A stretch of 64,000 nucleotides of DNA from Candidatus Yanofskybacteria bacterium CG10_big_fil_rev_8_21_14_0_10_36_16 (GCA_002794035.1 PCXQ01000007.1:23938-87937), one strand, 5' to 3'; numbered from the stretch's first letter, positions 1-8,058 are shown. Translations and numbers: made by a program. The notes: a model not told the origin generated them from the letters alone.

Positions 1-1101
1 AGGTGCCTGGTATCCGGTAATTCCGAGCATGTTTCTAGTTCTTTCAAGGAAACGGCCGGATGTTAAGTGGGCTTGAGCGCAACTTCCTCTAACCATCATG
101 CCTGCAGTTGTAACCACTGCAAGAGGATTAGGATTTCCTGAAGATAAAATCTCCATTCTTTGAGCTCTGTTATAAATTTTAAGCAAATCAATTTCTCCCG
201 AGTTCAAATCAATCCCAGAAGAATGATCTAAATTAGACCAATACCCAAACTTACTGGCATATACATCGAACATGGTCACACACATGCCATCAATAAAAGG
301 CTTTAATCCTCTACTTAACAAAGCCAGAAAAACATCCGGGCCTCGTCCGACACCAAAAGCTGGGAATACGGCTTTGCCGTTTCCATTCATAACATCCGAT
401 GCAATACGTGCCAATCTGTCTTCTTCAGGATAGCGCTCTACAATGGAGCGATCTCCATAAGTTGACTCAATAAATAGGTGATCAACCCTGCCGACAAATT
501 CTTCAGGCATTTCCATGCCCCTAACTGTCGGGGTGTCATAAAAAGACATATCTCCTGAAAAACAGGTTATTGTTTCTCCAACTTTAAGGAATATCATCGC
601 TGAACCGCGAATGTGACCGTTTGGCCAATAAAAAGCATCCACACCTGGAAACAAATTAATCCATCCCGGTTTTTCAATCTTTGTTATTTTCTCACATGCC
701 TTTGCTGCAGCATCTGAAAAAATCAGGGATTCTCTAACACCTTCATTTTGTTCTTTGATGTATGAGGTGTTAAGCCATAACTGCATCGCAATAGCCGAAG
801 TTGGAACCGTCATATAAATTGACGCTTCGGGATTTTCTTTTAAAACATAGGGAATGTTGCCAGTATGGTCAGAGTGAGCATGAGTAATTAATACAGCATG
901 CACAATATAATCTGGCATAATATGGCCCTCTGAATAACTAAACCTCTCGCCATAATCATCTAAACCGGTTCTTGTCTTAACTCCGGAATCAATTAAAATG
1001 TTTCTATTGTTTCCAAGGTCATCCTTTACTCTAACAAGAGTGGCTGATGCACCTACTTCATCAAATCCTCCAAGACATTCAAAAGCCTTAATTTCGGCCA
1101 T
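1..1101 (-). CDS. Beta-CASP metallo-beta-lactamase-fold ribonuclease, C-terminal part cut by the window edge
   Basis: The 367 visible codons run off the left edge, so the C-terminus is missing. The N-terminal half is a metallo-beta-lactamase fold with the zinc motif HAHSDH at about residues 74-79, a later GHIRGS histidine (about 163) and an SGD aspartate (about 184). It is followed by ESTYGDRS (about 212), typical of CPSF73-like beta-CASP nucleases, and by a FPAFGVGR stretch resembling beta-CASP motif A. Known relatives cut or trim RNA in the cytoplasm; RNA as the substrate is inferred from the family. The ATG is preceded at a good distance by AAGGAG, and a TTGACT/TAATAT promoter lies upstream. 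It looks like a single-gene unit transcribed out of the window. A DNA-acting member of the fold cannot be excluded. Confidence 0.85.
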   Translation of the reverse strand, partial: MAEIKAFECLGGFDEVGASATLVRVKDDLGNNRNILIDSGVKTRTGLDDYGERFSYSEGHIMPDYIVHAVLITHAHSDHTGNIPYVLKENPEASIYMTVPTSAIAMQLWLNTSYIKEQNEGVRESLIFSDAAAKACEKITKIEKPGWINLFPGVDAFYWPNGHIRGSAMIFLKVGETITCFSGDMSFYDTPTVRGMEMPEEFVGRVDHLFIESTYGDRSIVERYPEEDRLARIASDVMNGNGKAVFPAFGVGRGPDVFLALLSRGLKPFIDGMCVTMFDVYASKFGYWSNLDHSSGIDLNSGEIDLLKIYNRAQRMEILSSGNPNPLAVVTTAGMMVRGSCAQAHLTSGRFLERTRNMLGITGYQAP

Positions 1102-1150
1102 TTCATTTTCTCCTTGTTCTCAAAAAATATTGTAAAACTACTAAATTATA

Positions 1151-1179
1151 ATATTACCACTTAAAAAACAAAAAGTCAA
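1151..1179 (-). promoter_or_regulatory. Sigma70-type promoter for the beta-CASP gene
   Basis: On the minus strand there is TTGACT, a 17-base spacer and TAATAT, ending about 50 bases before the ATG. A Shine-Dalgarno AAGGAG sits between the promoter and the gene. Confidence 0.7.
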
Positions 1180-1189
1180 TATAAATTAA

Positions 1190-1222
1190 AGGCCCGCAAG
1201 GTAGTGTTTCCACCTTGCGGGC
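1190..1222 (-). terminator. Rho-independent terminator of the G+C-rich orphan gene
   Basis: CCCGCAAGGT and ACCTTGCGGG form a 10-bp stem with a short loop just past the stop codon. On the minus strand a T-rich tract follows. Confidence 0.75.
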
Positions 1223-1227
1223 GCATG

Positions 1228-2169
1228 TTAGCCGGCCATTAGAACCGGCTCATCATCGGGGGATTCTTCGTCATCCCCCTCTTCGGGAGCTCCCGGGGTC
1301 GGGATCAGATTTTGGTCCGACGCCGGCCGCCAGTCTACTGAGGTCGAAGATTTCTCAACCCCGTTTAAGATCACGTAGTTTGCGAACGTAGCCGGGACTT
1401 CCAACCCGTTCGCATAAACCCAGTCGATGGCCTTGTAGATGTCCGTGGCCTCGTCTTCGGAAATCGGCACAAGGAGCCATGGTGGGACCCACATGCCGTG
1501 CTGGAACGTGCCCTCATCCGGATTGAACTCGTCGGTCCGGAATTCTTCTTCCTTGTGGTATCCATCTTGGTCATACCACTCATAGAAGACCGAGTACGCA
1601 TGGGTGAACTGGACATACGTCCACGCCCGCTCCTCAGCATACCTCCAGTAGGGCTGAGGCTGGACCAACTTACAACACCGTCCGTCGGGGTAGAACTCCC
1701 GCGCCGCCTCGAAAGGCAACACGACCTTCAGCCAGACTTCCTGTTCAAGCTCGGGTTCCGAGTCAGGCTGACCCGGAATGGCTCTCCGTTCCACAGGAAG
1801 TTCCTCGAGGAAAGGCAATTGACTTAGCCACTCCTCGGGGGTGAGGGTCAGGTGGAATCCGTTTTGATGACCGTTCCGAGAACTCGGATCGGACATCTTG
1901 AACTTCCTCCACTGAATCGATCGCGCGGTCACGGTGATCAGGTCCGGGACTTCGCCCGGATCGAACACCAAGCCCTGCTTCGATTCTCCTTCGCCAACGA
2001 ATACCGTAACGGATCCGTCGGCATGGCGCTTTTCCACCACGTCCCCATCAGGGGTCATGATGGTCCGGCACTCTCGTTCCTCTCCTCCCTGAGTCGTCCA
2101 ACGACGGACGACTTCCTTGAAAGCGGGTTTTGTTTCAGAGGCCGCTTTACCCTCTGTTTCCTTGGTCAT
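1228..2169 (-). CDS. Hypothetical protein, G+C-rich orphan
   Basis: This 313-residue protein is not recognised. It is hydrophilic, with no signal peptide or membrane segment. The N-terminus is Lys/Glu-rich (MTKETEGK), the middle is rich in Trp and Tyr (residues about 150-245), and the C-terminal tail is acidic (EEGDDEESPDDEP). The ATG at 2169 is chosen over an in-frame TTG 18 bases upstream because GGAG lies at the right distance from the ATG. Codons end mostly in G or C, unlike every neighbour, which suggests recent transfer or strong composition bias. It stands alone, with its own TTGACT/TAATAT promoter and its own terminator. A cytoplasmic accessory protein is all that can be inferred. Confidence 0.75.
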   Translation of the reverse strand: MTKETEGKAASETKPAFKEVVRRWTTQGGEERECRTIMTPDGDVVEKRHADGSVTVFVGEGESKQGLVFDPGEVPDLITVTARSIQWRKFKMSDPSSRNGHQNGFHLTLTPEEWLSQLPFLEELPVERRAIPGQPDSEPELEQEVWLKVVLPFEAAREFYPDGRCCKLVQPQPYWRYAEERAWTYVQFTHAYSVFYEWYDQDGYHKEEEFRTDEFNPDEGTFQHGMWVPPWLLVPISEDEATDIYKAIDWVYANGLEVPATFANYVILNGVEKSSTSVDWRPASDQNLIPTPGAPEEGDDEESPDDEPVLMAG

Positions 2170-2223
2170 TCTTTTCTCCTTCACCAAGTTATCCCTTAAT
2201 AAAGGGGTTGGTGTACTGATAAT

Positions 2224-2252
2224 ATATTAACAAATTTAGACGCAAAAGTCAA
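2224..2252 (-). promoter_or_regulatory. Sigma70-type promoter of the G+C-rich orphan gene
   Basis: TTGACT, 17 bases, TAATAT on the minus strand, about 55 bases before the start. The layout matches the promoter at 1151-1179. Confidence 0.7.
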
Positions 2253-2333
2253 ATCTGATTTTTTGATATTTTTAACAAAAATAACTCCAAATAAATTCTT
2301 GAGTTCTTCACTTTTTTGTGTTATTTTAGCTAG

Positions 2334-4151
2334 ATGAAATCAATATTTAAGTATCTAACAATTGTATTTATTGTTTTGCTTGTTCTATCCGGTTTTGCGG
2401 CTATTTTGCAGTCGCCATTATCTACTGAGAACAAAGATGTCTCGTTAACCGGCCTTGCGGGTAAAATTAACAATGGAGAGGTAAAAGAAATAATAGTTAA
2501 GGGTGACAATTTAGAAATAACCTTAAATGACGCTACTGAACTTAAATCTAAAAAAGAAATCGGGGTTTCAATCACCGAGTCGCTTCTTAATGTTGGGGTA
2601 ACTGAAGAGGGATTAAATGCCGTTAATATTGATATCCAAAATGAAAGCGGTTTCGCATTTTACGCCATTAATATTTTGCCAATACTACTTCCTTTCATAT
2701 TTATCGTATTTATATTCTGGTTCATGTTCCGTCAAGCTCAACGCGGTTCCATGCAAGCATTTTCTTTCGGTAAATCAAAGGCTCGTCTAGCAACTGAAGG
2801 GGGTAAAAAAAGAGTTACCTTTAAAGATGTAGCTGGACTAATAGAAGCCAAAGAGGAAGTTACAGAGGTTGTAGAATTTCTAAGAGATCCCGACAAATTT
2901 AAAAAACTTGGCGCCCGCATTCCAAGAGGCGTTCTTCTTGTCGGTTCTCCCGGTACAGGAAAAACACTCCTTGCTAAAGCTGTCGCCAATGAAGCAAAGG
3001 TTCCTTTCTTTTATGTTTCTGGCTCAGAATTTGTAGAAATGTTTGTCGGTGTTGGCGCTTCACGTGTAAAAGATACTTTTGAAACAGCTAAAAAAGCATC
3101 CCCTTCTATTATTTTTGTAGATGAAATAGATGCAGTTGGACGACAAAGAGGCGCAGGCCTTGGCGGAGGACATGATGAGCGAGAGCAAACACTTAACCAA
3201 ATATTAGTTGAAATGGACGGTTTTGATACTGACGATGCTGTTATTGTAGTTGCAGCTACCAATAGACCCGACACTCTTGACCCCGCTTTGCTTCGTCCGG
3301 GCAGATTTGATCGCAGGATAATACTTGACGAACCTTCAATGAAAGACCGCGAAGAAATACTAAAATTACACGCAACAGACAAGCCCTTAGCTGAAGATGC
3401 CGACCTAAAGGTTGTAGCCGAAAGAACTCCCGGATTCTCAGGGGCAGACTTAGCAAACATATTGAATGAAGCAGCTATTCTTGCCGCCCGTAAAAATCAA
3501 AAAGAAATAACTAACGAAAATCTTGTTGAAGCTATAGAAAAAGTGATACTTGGTCCTGAAAGAAAATCAAAAGTCTTCAGTCCTAAAGAAAAAAAGATTG
3601 CTGCCTTCCACGAAGCAGGCCATGCCCTTGTTGCTAGTTCCCTGCCCAACACTGATCCCGTACATAAAGTTTCTATAATTTCACGCGGACGAGCTGGTGG
3701 TTATACATTAAAACTTCCAAGCGAAGATAGGCATCTTAAATCCCGAGCTGAATTTGAATCAGAATTAGCAGTACTTTTAGGTGGCCAAACAGCTGAAGAA
3801 ATCGTATTTAATGAAATAACGACTGGTGCATCAAACGATCTTAAAGTTGCATCAGATATTGCCAGAAAAATGGTCACTCAATATGGAATGTCCGAAAAAT
3901 TAGGGCCAATTACATTTGGCGAAAAAGATGAACTTGTATTTTTAGGCAAAGAAATTACGGCTGACAAAAATTATTCTAATGAAATTGCTTACCAAATTGA
4001 CCAGGAAGTAAACCGTCTTATTACTACCGCCAAAGAAACTGCCAAAAAAACAATAAAGAACAAGATAGAAACCCTTAATAAGATAGCCGAAGTGTTAATT
4101 GAAAAAGAGACTCTTGAACGAAATGAGTTCTATGCTTTGGTCAAAGCATAA
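2334..4151 (+). CDS. ftsH: ATP-dependent zinc metalloprotease FtsH
   Basis: FtsH is a membrane-anchored hexameric AAA+ protease that extracts and degrades damaged membrane proteins and unstable regulators. The 605 residues show the full order: TM segment 5-25, an extracytoplasmic domain, a second TM at about 108-132, an AAA domain with Walker A GSPGTGKT (204-211) and Walker B IIFVDEID (258-265), the second-region-of-homology arginines (RPGRFDRR, about 321), and an M41 protease domain with HEAGH (426-430) and a downstream Asp (NDLKVA, about 503) as third zinc ligand. Walker A has Ser where most FtsH proteins have Pro. No Shine-Dalgarno is visible before the ATG. A strong terminator follows, so it appears monocistronic. 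Confidence 0.97.
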   Translation: MKSIFKYLTIVFIVLLVLSGFAAILQSPLSTENKDVSLTGLAGKINNGEVKEIIVKGDNLEITLNDATELKSKKEIGVSITESLLNVGVTEEGLNAVNIDIQNESGFAFYAINILPILLPFIFIVFIFWFMFRQAQRGSMQAFSFGKSKARLATEGGKKRVTFKDVAGLIEAKEEVTEVVEFLRDPDKFKKLGARIPRGVLLVGSPGTGKTLLAKAVANEAKVPFFYVSGSEFVEMFVGVGASRVKDTFETAKKASPSIIFVDEIDAVGRQRGAGLGGGHDEREQTLNQILVEMDGFDTDDAVIVVAATNRPDTLDPALLRPGRFDRRIILDEPSMKDREEILKLHATDKPLAEDADLKVVAERTPGFSGADLANILNEAAILAARKNQKEITNENLVEAIEKVILGPERKSKVFSPKEKKIAAFHEAGHALVASSLPNTDPVHKVSIISRGRAGGYTLKLPSEDRHLKSRAEFESELAVLLGGQTAEEIVFNEITTGASNDLKVASDIARKMVTQYGMSEKLGPITFGEKDELVFLGKEITADKNYSNEIAYQIDQEVNRLITTAKETAKKTIKNKIETLNKIAEVLIEKETLERNEFYALVKA

Positions 4152-4173
4152 CAAAATTGTTAAAAATATTGTT

Positions 4174-4209
4174 AAAAGTAAAACCCCGCCATGGCGGGGT
4201 TTTACTTTT
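4174..4209 (+). terminator. Terminator of ftsH
   Basis: A perfect inverted repeat centred on CCATGG has CCCCGCC/GGCGGGG arms extended by A and T runs on both sides. It can work in both directions and also ends transcripts from the two minus-strand tRNAs. Confidence 0.85.
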
Positions 4210-4214
4210 ATATG

Positions 4215-4288
4215 TGGGCGCACTAGGACTCGAACCTAGGACCTTCTGTGTGTAAAACAGACGCTCTAACCAACTGAGCTATGCGCCC
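4215..4288 (-). tRNA. tRNA-Val(UAC)
   Basis: A full cloverleaf has acceptor GGGCGCA/TGCGCCC, a standard D arm, anticodon loop TTTACAC (anticodon TAC) and T-loop TTCGAGT. CCA is not encoded. It probably shares a transcript with the tRNA-Ile upstream. Confidence 0.93.
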
Positions 4289-4324
4289 CTTAAACGTTTT
4301 TATAACCAACAAAACCAAGCCTTG

Positions 4325-4398
4325 TGGGCATGGGTGGACTCGAACCACCGACCCCGGCTTTATAAGAGCCGTGCTCTAACCAGCTGAGCTACATGCCC
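4325..4398 (-). tRNA. tRNA-Ile(UAU)
   Basis: The acceptor GGGCATG/CATGCCC, the anticodon stem CGGCT/AGCCG and the 7-base loop CTTATAA put TAT at positions 34-36. This anticodon reads AUA directly. Most bacteria instead use a CAU anticodon modified by TilS, so this tRNA is uncommon. CCA is not encoded. Confidence 0.9.
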
Positions 4399-4516
4399 CT
4401 CGTTTAGTACATATTCTATTATTTTAAAACAAAATAGTCAATTTTTTGTCTTTTAATTTTAAAAATTCGAACCTATGTGTTACTATTGTAGTAGAAATAA
4501 CTCATTCTTATTTATA

Positions 4517-5203
4517 ATGCACAAGAAAGATAAAGAAAAAACAAGAGCCAGACAACTAAGAAGCCGCGGGGGTTCTATCAAAGAGATTGCTAGAAAATTA
4601 AGTGTTTCTCAAAGCAGTGTGAGTACATGGGTCAGAGATATAAACTTAACCCAAAACCAAATAAATTTTTTAAAACACAAAGGACATTTAAAAGAAGTTA
4701 TTAAAAAAAGAATTCAGACAAGATTAAAAAATGAAAAAAATAAAAGAAGAAACATAATCAATAATCACAAAACCCTATTCCCCAATTACAAAACAACTAA
4801 CGATAACCTCTTAATAATAGGAACTGTACTTTATTGGGCAGAAGGAACTAAAAGCGACAAAAGTCGTATGTTTAAATTTTCCAACAGCGATCCCCACATG
4901 ATAAAGATCATGATAAATTTCTTAAAAAAAATATGTAGAATTCCCAAAAATAGACTCAGAGGACATATTCATTTACACCCTCATTTGAATAATAAGGTTG
5001 CAGAAAAATATTGGTCAAAGGTATCTAAAATACCCTTAGATCAATTTTACAAAACCAGTCAATCTTTAAACAAGCGCAGCAAAAACATCAAAGATAAATT
5101 ACCATATGGAACATTTAATATTGAAATTTGCTCTGTTGATTTATATCTTAAAATGTTAGCTTGGATAGAAGCACTGAAAGAAAAGACACTGCAAGAAACT
5201 TAA
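4517..5203 (+). CDS. HTH protein with LAGLIDADG-like C-terminal half, paralogue 1
   Basis: The 228-residue protein starts with a helix-turn-helix (about residues 10-45, IKEIARKLSVSQSSVSTWV), followed by a basic linker. The larger C-terminal part contains YWAEGTK, FKFSNSDPHMI and KYWSKV. Spacing around the G...WAEG motif and the following NSD block is reminiscent of single-motif LAGLIDADG endonucleases; that is inference, not a proven match. The ATG at 4517 is preferred over 4475 because the paralogue at 13372-14040 aligns from here (MHKKDKE against MRKDKE). There is no clear Shine-Dalgarno. It lies beside the tRNA-Val/Ile pair and is very Lys/Asn-rich. It could equally be a DNA-binding regulator. 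Confidence 0.75.
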   Translation: MHKKDKEKTRARQLRSRGGSIKEIARKLSVSQSSVSTWVRDINLTQNQINFLKHKGHLKEVIKKRIQTRLKNEKNKRRNIINNHKTLFPNYKTTNDNLLIIGTVLYWAEGTKSDKSRMFKFSNSDPHMIKIMINFLKKICRIPKNRLRGHIHLHPHLNNKVAEKYWSKVSKIPLDQFYKTSQSLNKRSKNIKDKLPYGTFNIEICSVDLYLKMLAWIEALKEKTLQET

Positions 5204-5269
5204 CATTTACTTGACTTTTTTAAAATATCATTATAATATAGGAACAGCTCCAAAGGAGGTGCAGAAAAA

Positions 5270-6208
5270 ATGTCTCACACGCACTTTCAAAATCATAAAA
5301 GTACCTTACAATTGCAAATTGAAGCTATATGGGAATTGCTTAATAATGACGCTAATGCAAGATCTAACCCAGTACAAGCATCCCGAACCTGTCTTGCTAA
5401 TCAATTTGGACTAGCACCACAATCGGCATACCAAAAGTCCCTAAAAATTATTAAACTTTTGGATGAAAAAGGTAAAATTGAAATTTGTTATAGAAGAGGC
5501 AAGGGCCGACCGATTGATTCAGTCGAAATTAAATACAAAGGTGTTTTAAATTCTGCTGAGTTAATTAACTCCGTTACTATCCCGAATAGTAAAGAGAAAA
5601 GGATAACCCAAGCAGTGCAAGATGAGATTTCAGAAATCAAACGCCAACTTTCTGTATTAACCTCACAAACTCCTCATAACAGTGCACCCCCTGCTCTACC
5701 AGTACAAGAAAAGCCAACTGTTAGAAATGTAGCTGTGTGGATAGACACGCCCAACATATCAAAAACGTGCCGTAGCTGTAATATCGAACCTCCATATAGA
5801 AAAATAATTGATACCATCAGAGAAAATCTTGGTGATATAGTAATCGTGGGTGCGTTTTGTAACCAAAATGCTCCAGAAGGTCTGTTAAAAATGTTCAAAA
5901 CTTTCGACTTTGTCATAATTAATTGCGTAAGCCCGAAATCCGAATTTATACAAGGATATGATCCTGTTGATCAAGAAATGGACAGGGTCGCCAGAATGCT
6001 GGCAGATGTTGCAAGTTCGCATGTGATTATATCCGGGGATAGAGATTTTAATCCATTGGCTTCATTTTTGAGAACCAAAGGTAAAACTGTCGGAAGAATG
6101 TATGTTGATCAAGAATCTCAAGTTATGAAATTGAGGATCAACGGCACAATAATCACAATAGGATGCAAATTTAAGCCTGCCCCTGCCGGGCACGCTATTG
6201 CCTATTAA
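5270..6208 (+). CDS. HTH plus NYN (PIN-like) domain protein, putative ribonuclease
   Basis: The 312 residues divide into an N-terminal winged-helix-like region (about 12-85), a Gln/Pro-rich linker (110-150) and a C-terminal NYN domain of the LabA/DUF88 type. Typical acidic residues are visible: WIDTPN (Asp about 159), DPVDQEMD (about 231-238) and SGDRDF (about 256-260). NYN domains are metal-dependent PIN-fold nucleases, usually acting on RNA; the target here is unknown. Cysteines CRSCN follow the first motif. A strong AAGGAGG lies 11 bases before the ATG, and a terminator follows the stop, so it is a single-gene unit. The N-terminal domain suggests nucleic-acid targeting or self-regulation. 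Confidence 0.8.
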   Translation: MSHTHFQNHKSTLQLQIEAIWELLNNDANARSNPVQASRTCLANQFGLAPQSAYQKSLKIIKLLDEKGKIEICYRRGKGRPIDSVEIKYKGVLNSAELINSVTIPNSKEKRITQAVQDEISEIKRQLSVLTSQTPHNSAPPALPVQEKPTVRNVAVWIDTPNISKTCRSCNIEPPYRKIIDTIRENLGDIVIVGAFCNQNAPEGLLKMFKTFDFVIINCVSPKSEFIQGYDPVDQEMDRVARMLADVASSHVIISGDRDFNPLASFLRTKGKTVGRMYVDQESQVMKLRINGTIITIGCKFKPAPAGHAIAY

Positions 6209-6236
6209 AACATAGGCGCATTACCTCAATTATCCC

Positions 6237-6267
6237 GGCCCGCCTTCTTGGCGGGCCAAACTTTTTT
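6237..6267 (+). terminator. Terminator of the NYN gene
   Basis: GGCCCGCC and GGCGGGCC arms with a 5-base loop, followed by seven T residues. Confidence 0.85.
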
Positions 6268-6282
6268 TATAATAATTAAAAC

Positions 6283-7008
6283 ATGGACATACAAACAATT
6301 TATGAGGATAAGGATCTGCTGATCATAGATAAACCATCAGGTCTTATCACTCACAAAAAAAATATTGAAGACGACCAGCCGAGTGTAGTTGATTGGGTTG
6401 TTAAAAATTATCCCGAATTAAAAGATGTCGGGGATTTTTTCATGGCTTCAGGCCATGAAGTCCAAAGAGCAGGCATTGTTCACCGACTTGATAAAGAAAC
6501 TTCGGGTCTTATGGTTATAGCCAAAAATAATCCGGCATTTGAATACATGCAAAAACAATTTCATGACCGAAAAGTTGAAAAACAATATGTTGCTTTGGCA
6601 AACGGTGTCCCCCCAAAAAAATCAGGCGTCATTTCCCTGCCCCTTGGACGATTGGGCACAATACGAACTACAAGAACTGATGGCGATAAAAAATTGGTAG
6701 ATAAAAAAGAAGCTGAGACACATTACAAAATTATTAAAACTTATAGCGAAAATAAATATTCTCTACTTGAACTTACGCCAAAAACAGGCAGAACACACCA
6801 ACTTCGCGTCCATCTTAAATCAATTGGCGTGCCGATAGTCTGCGATTGGCTTTATGGAGAAAAAAGGTTTACATGCCCTTCGGAACTAAGACGTCTTTTC
6901 CTTCACGCTAAAAAATTATCGTTCACCTCGCCATCTGGCCATGCAATATCTGCCGAAACAGATTTACCGAAAGAATTAGATGACTTCTTAAAAACACTTG
7001 TACAATAA
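6283..7008 (+). CDS. RluA-family pseudouridine synthase
   Basis: This 241-residue protein isomerises uridine to pseudouridine in rRNA or tRNA. The catalytic motif HRLDKETSGLMV is at residues 67-78, with Asp70 as the nucleophile, and the conserved LTPKTGRTHQLRVHL block is near residue 165. There is no N-terminal S4 domain, so it resembles RluA or a short RluD-like enzyme; which uridine it modifies cannot be told. The ATG has no Shine-Dalgarno. A GC-rich hairpin with a T-rich tail follows. Confidence 0.92.
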   Translation: MDIQTIYEDKDLLIIDKPSGLITHKKNIEDDQPSVVDWVVKNYPELKDVGDFFMASGHEVQRAGIVHRLDKETSGLMVIAKNNPAFEYMQKQFHDRKVEKQYVALANGVPPKKSGVISLPLGRLGTIRTTRTDGDKKLVDKKEAETHYKIIKTYSENKYSLLELTPKTGRTHQLRVHLKSIGVPIVCDWLYGEKRFTCPSELRRLFLHAKKLSFTSPSGHAISAETDLPKELDDFLKTLVQ

Positions 7009-7089
7009 TTTTACTTGTGATAGCATAACAAAGCCGATGGTATTTCGGCCTTTACTGCCGAACGAGGCAAACTACCGAACCCCTCGACA

Positions 7090-7128
7090 GCCCCCGCCCA
7101 GGCGAATTGCTGGGCGGGGCATTTATTT
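7090..7128 (+). terminator. Terminator after the pseudouridine synthase gene
   Basis: GCCCCCGCCCAG pairs with CTGGGCGGGGC, then a T-rich run. The 200-base gap before rplS holds nothing else recognisable. Confidence 0.75.
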
Positions 7129-7212
7129 TATCAATTTTAGCCAAAAAAATTTGCAAAAAATAAAGTTTTGTATTATTATTCCCAAATAAGATACTAGGGA
7201 AAATATTCAATT

Positions 7213-7773
7213 ATGGATGCTGTTCAAATATACAATTTAACTCAAAAATTAAAAGAATTGCCTGAAATCAGGCCCGGTTTTACTGTTCGAGTACATCAAA
7301 GAATAAAAGAAGGAGAGAAATCAAGAATACAGGTTTTTGAAGGATTGGTTATCGCCAGAAAACACGGCAAGGGTGTAAATAGCACCATAACAGTAAGAAA
7401 AACAGCAAGTGGCGTAGGGGTTGAAAGAATATTTCCTCTCCACTCTCCAGTTATTGAAAAATTTGAAGTTATTAAAATTGCAAAAACTCGCAGAGCAAAA
7501 CTTTATTATATCCGTGAAAAAGCAGCAAAAGAAATACGAAAGAAAATGAAAACATCTCAATTTCAAGACAAACTAAAAGAAATACAAGAACAACAAAATG
7601 AGACTGAAAATACCAACTTATCCGCAGAGCAAAATCCTGAAACCGAAGAAAAAGAAACCATAAAAACAGAAGAGGTTCAACAAGAACCAGAAACAAAAGA
7701 AACACCTTCTCAAAAATCGGAAGAAGATAAATCCGACACGTCTTCAAAGGAGCAGCCACAAGAAAAAAAGTAA
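7213..7773 (+). CDS. rplS: 50S ribosomal protein L19 with acidic C-terminal extension
   Basis: L19 sits at the 30S-50S interface of the ribosome. Residues 1-115 match the whole family, including PGFTVRVHQRIKEG, FEGLVIARKHG and VERIFPLHSP. The usual protein ends near residue 115; here about 70 extra residues of Glu/Lys/Gln/Thr-rich low-complexity sequence follow (NETENT, EEKETIKTEE and similar), probably disordered. No Shine-Dalgarno is visible. The stop codon is directly followed by the interrupted tRNA-Leu locus, so the two may be co-transcribed. Confidence 0.96.
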   Translation: MDAVQIYNLTQKLKELPEIRPGFTVRVHQRIKEGEKSRIQVFEGLVIARKHGKGVNSTITVRKTASGVGVERIFPLHSPVIEKFEVIKIAKTRRAKLYYIREKAAKEIRKKMKTSQFQDKLKEIQEQQNETENTNLSAEQNPETEEKETIKTEEVQQEPETKETPSQKSEEDKSDTSSKEQPQEKK

Positions 7774-7842
7774 TGCGGACGTGGCGGAACCGGTATACGC
7801 GCTACCTTGAGGTGGTAGTGGGAGCAATCCCGTGGAGGTTCA

Positions 7843-7973
7843 CCCCGCACTTGAAAAGTTGTATATCCTAGGGCACGTGGCGGAACCGGTATACGCGCTA
7901 CCTTGAGGTGGTAGTGGGAGCAATCCCGTGGAGGTTCAAATCCTCTCGTGCCCACAACCTTTCAAGTGCGGGG
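7843..7973 (+). repeat. 131-bp insertion with 20-bp terminal inverted repeats carrying a tRNA
   Basis: The left end CCCCGCACTTGAAAAGTTGT (7843-7862) and the right end 7954-7973 are inverted repeats matching at 19 of 20 positions. TTCA stands on both sides (7839-7842 and 7974-7977), as a target duplication would. As RNA the ends would form a long stem capped by the inner tRNA. Confidence 0.85.
7871..7954 (+). tRNA. tRNA-Leu(GAG), complete inner gene
   Basis: The acceptor GGGCACG/CGTGCCC pairs perfectly, and the body from D arm through variable arm is identical to that of the outer gene. The anticodon is GAG and the T-loop TTCAAAT. The discriminator A is also the first base of the right inverted repeat. 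CCA is not encoded. It sits inside the T-loop of the outer tRNA. Confidence 0.92.
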
Positions 7974-8005
7974 TTCAAATCCTCTCGTCCGCACCAGTAA
8001 GGAAA

Positions 8006-8058
8006 TTGCAAGTTTTGAAGATTCGCCTCGCTTCGCTCGGCGGTCAAAACGTATTGCA
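8006..8058. repeat. Imperfect stem-loop after the tRNA-Leu locus
   Basis: TTGCAAGTTTTGA (8006-8018) pairs imperfectly with 8044-8058, around an inner hairpin of CGCC and GGCG type containing CGCTTCGCTCG. No T-run follows, so it is not a simple terminator. The rest of the gap to 8156 shows no feature. Confidence 0.55.

Larger units (their letters stand above)
7775..7996 (+). tRNA. tRNA-Leu(GAG) interrupted in the T-loop (outer gene)
   Basis: The 5' part (7775-7842) gives acceptor GCGGACG, a D arm, anticodon stem-loop CTACC-TTGAGGT-GGTAG (anticodon GAG), a long variable arm GGGA-GCAA-TCCC and the T-stem up to TTCA. The 3' part (7974-7996) gives TTCAAAT, the T-stem and acceptor CGTCCGC plus encoded ACCA. 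The two acceptor strands pair perfectly. Between them lie 131 bases (7843-7973) with a complete second tRNA-Leu. Removing the insert and one TTCA copy restores a normal T-loop. Whether this gene yields a working tRNA is unknown. Confidence 0.85.

Noticed and set aside
4475..4516. Upstream ATG for the first HTH/LAGLIDADG-like gene
   Set aside because: The paralogue aligns from the next ATG and the extra 14 residues have no counterpart.
7710..7955. 81-residue minus-strand frame across the tRNA-Leu locus with an internal repeat
   Set aside because: It simply translates the two identical tRNA bodies; the repeated peptide reflects tRNA duplication, not a gene.
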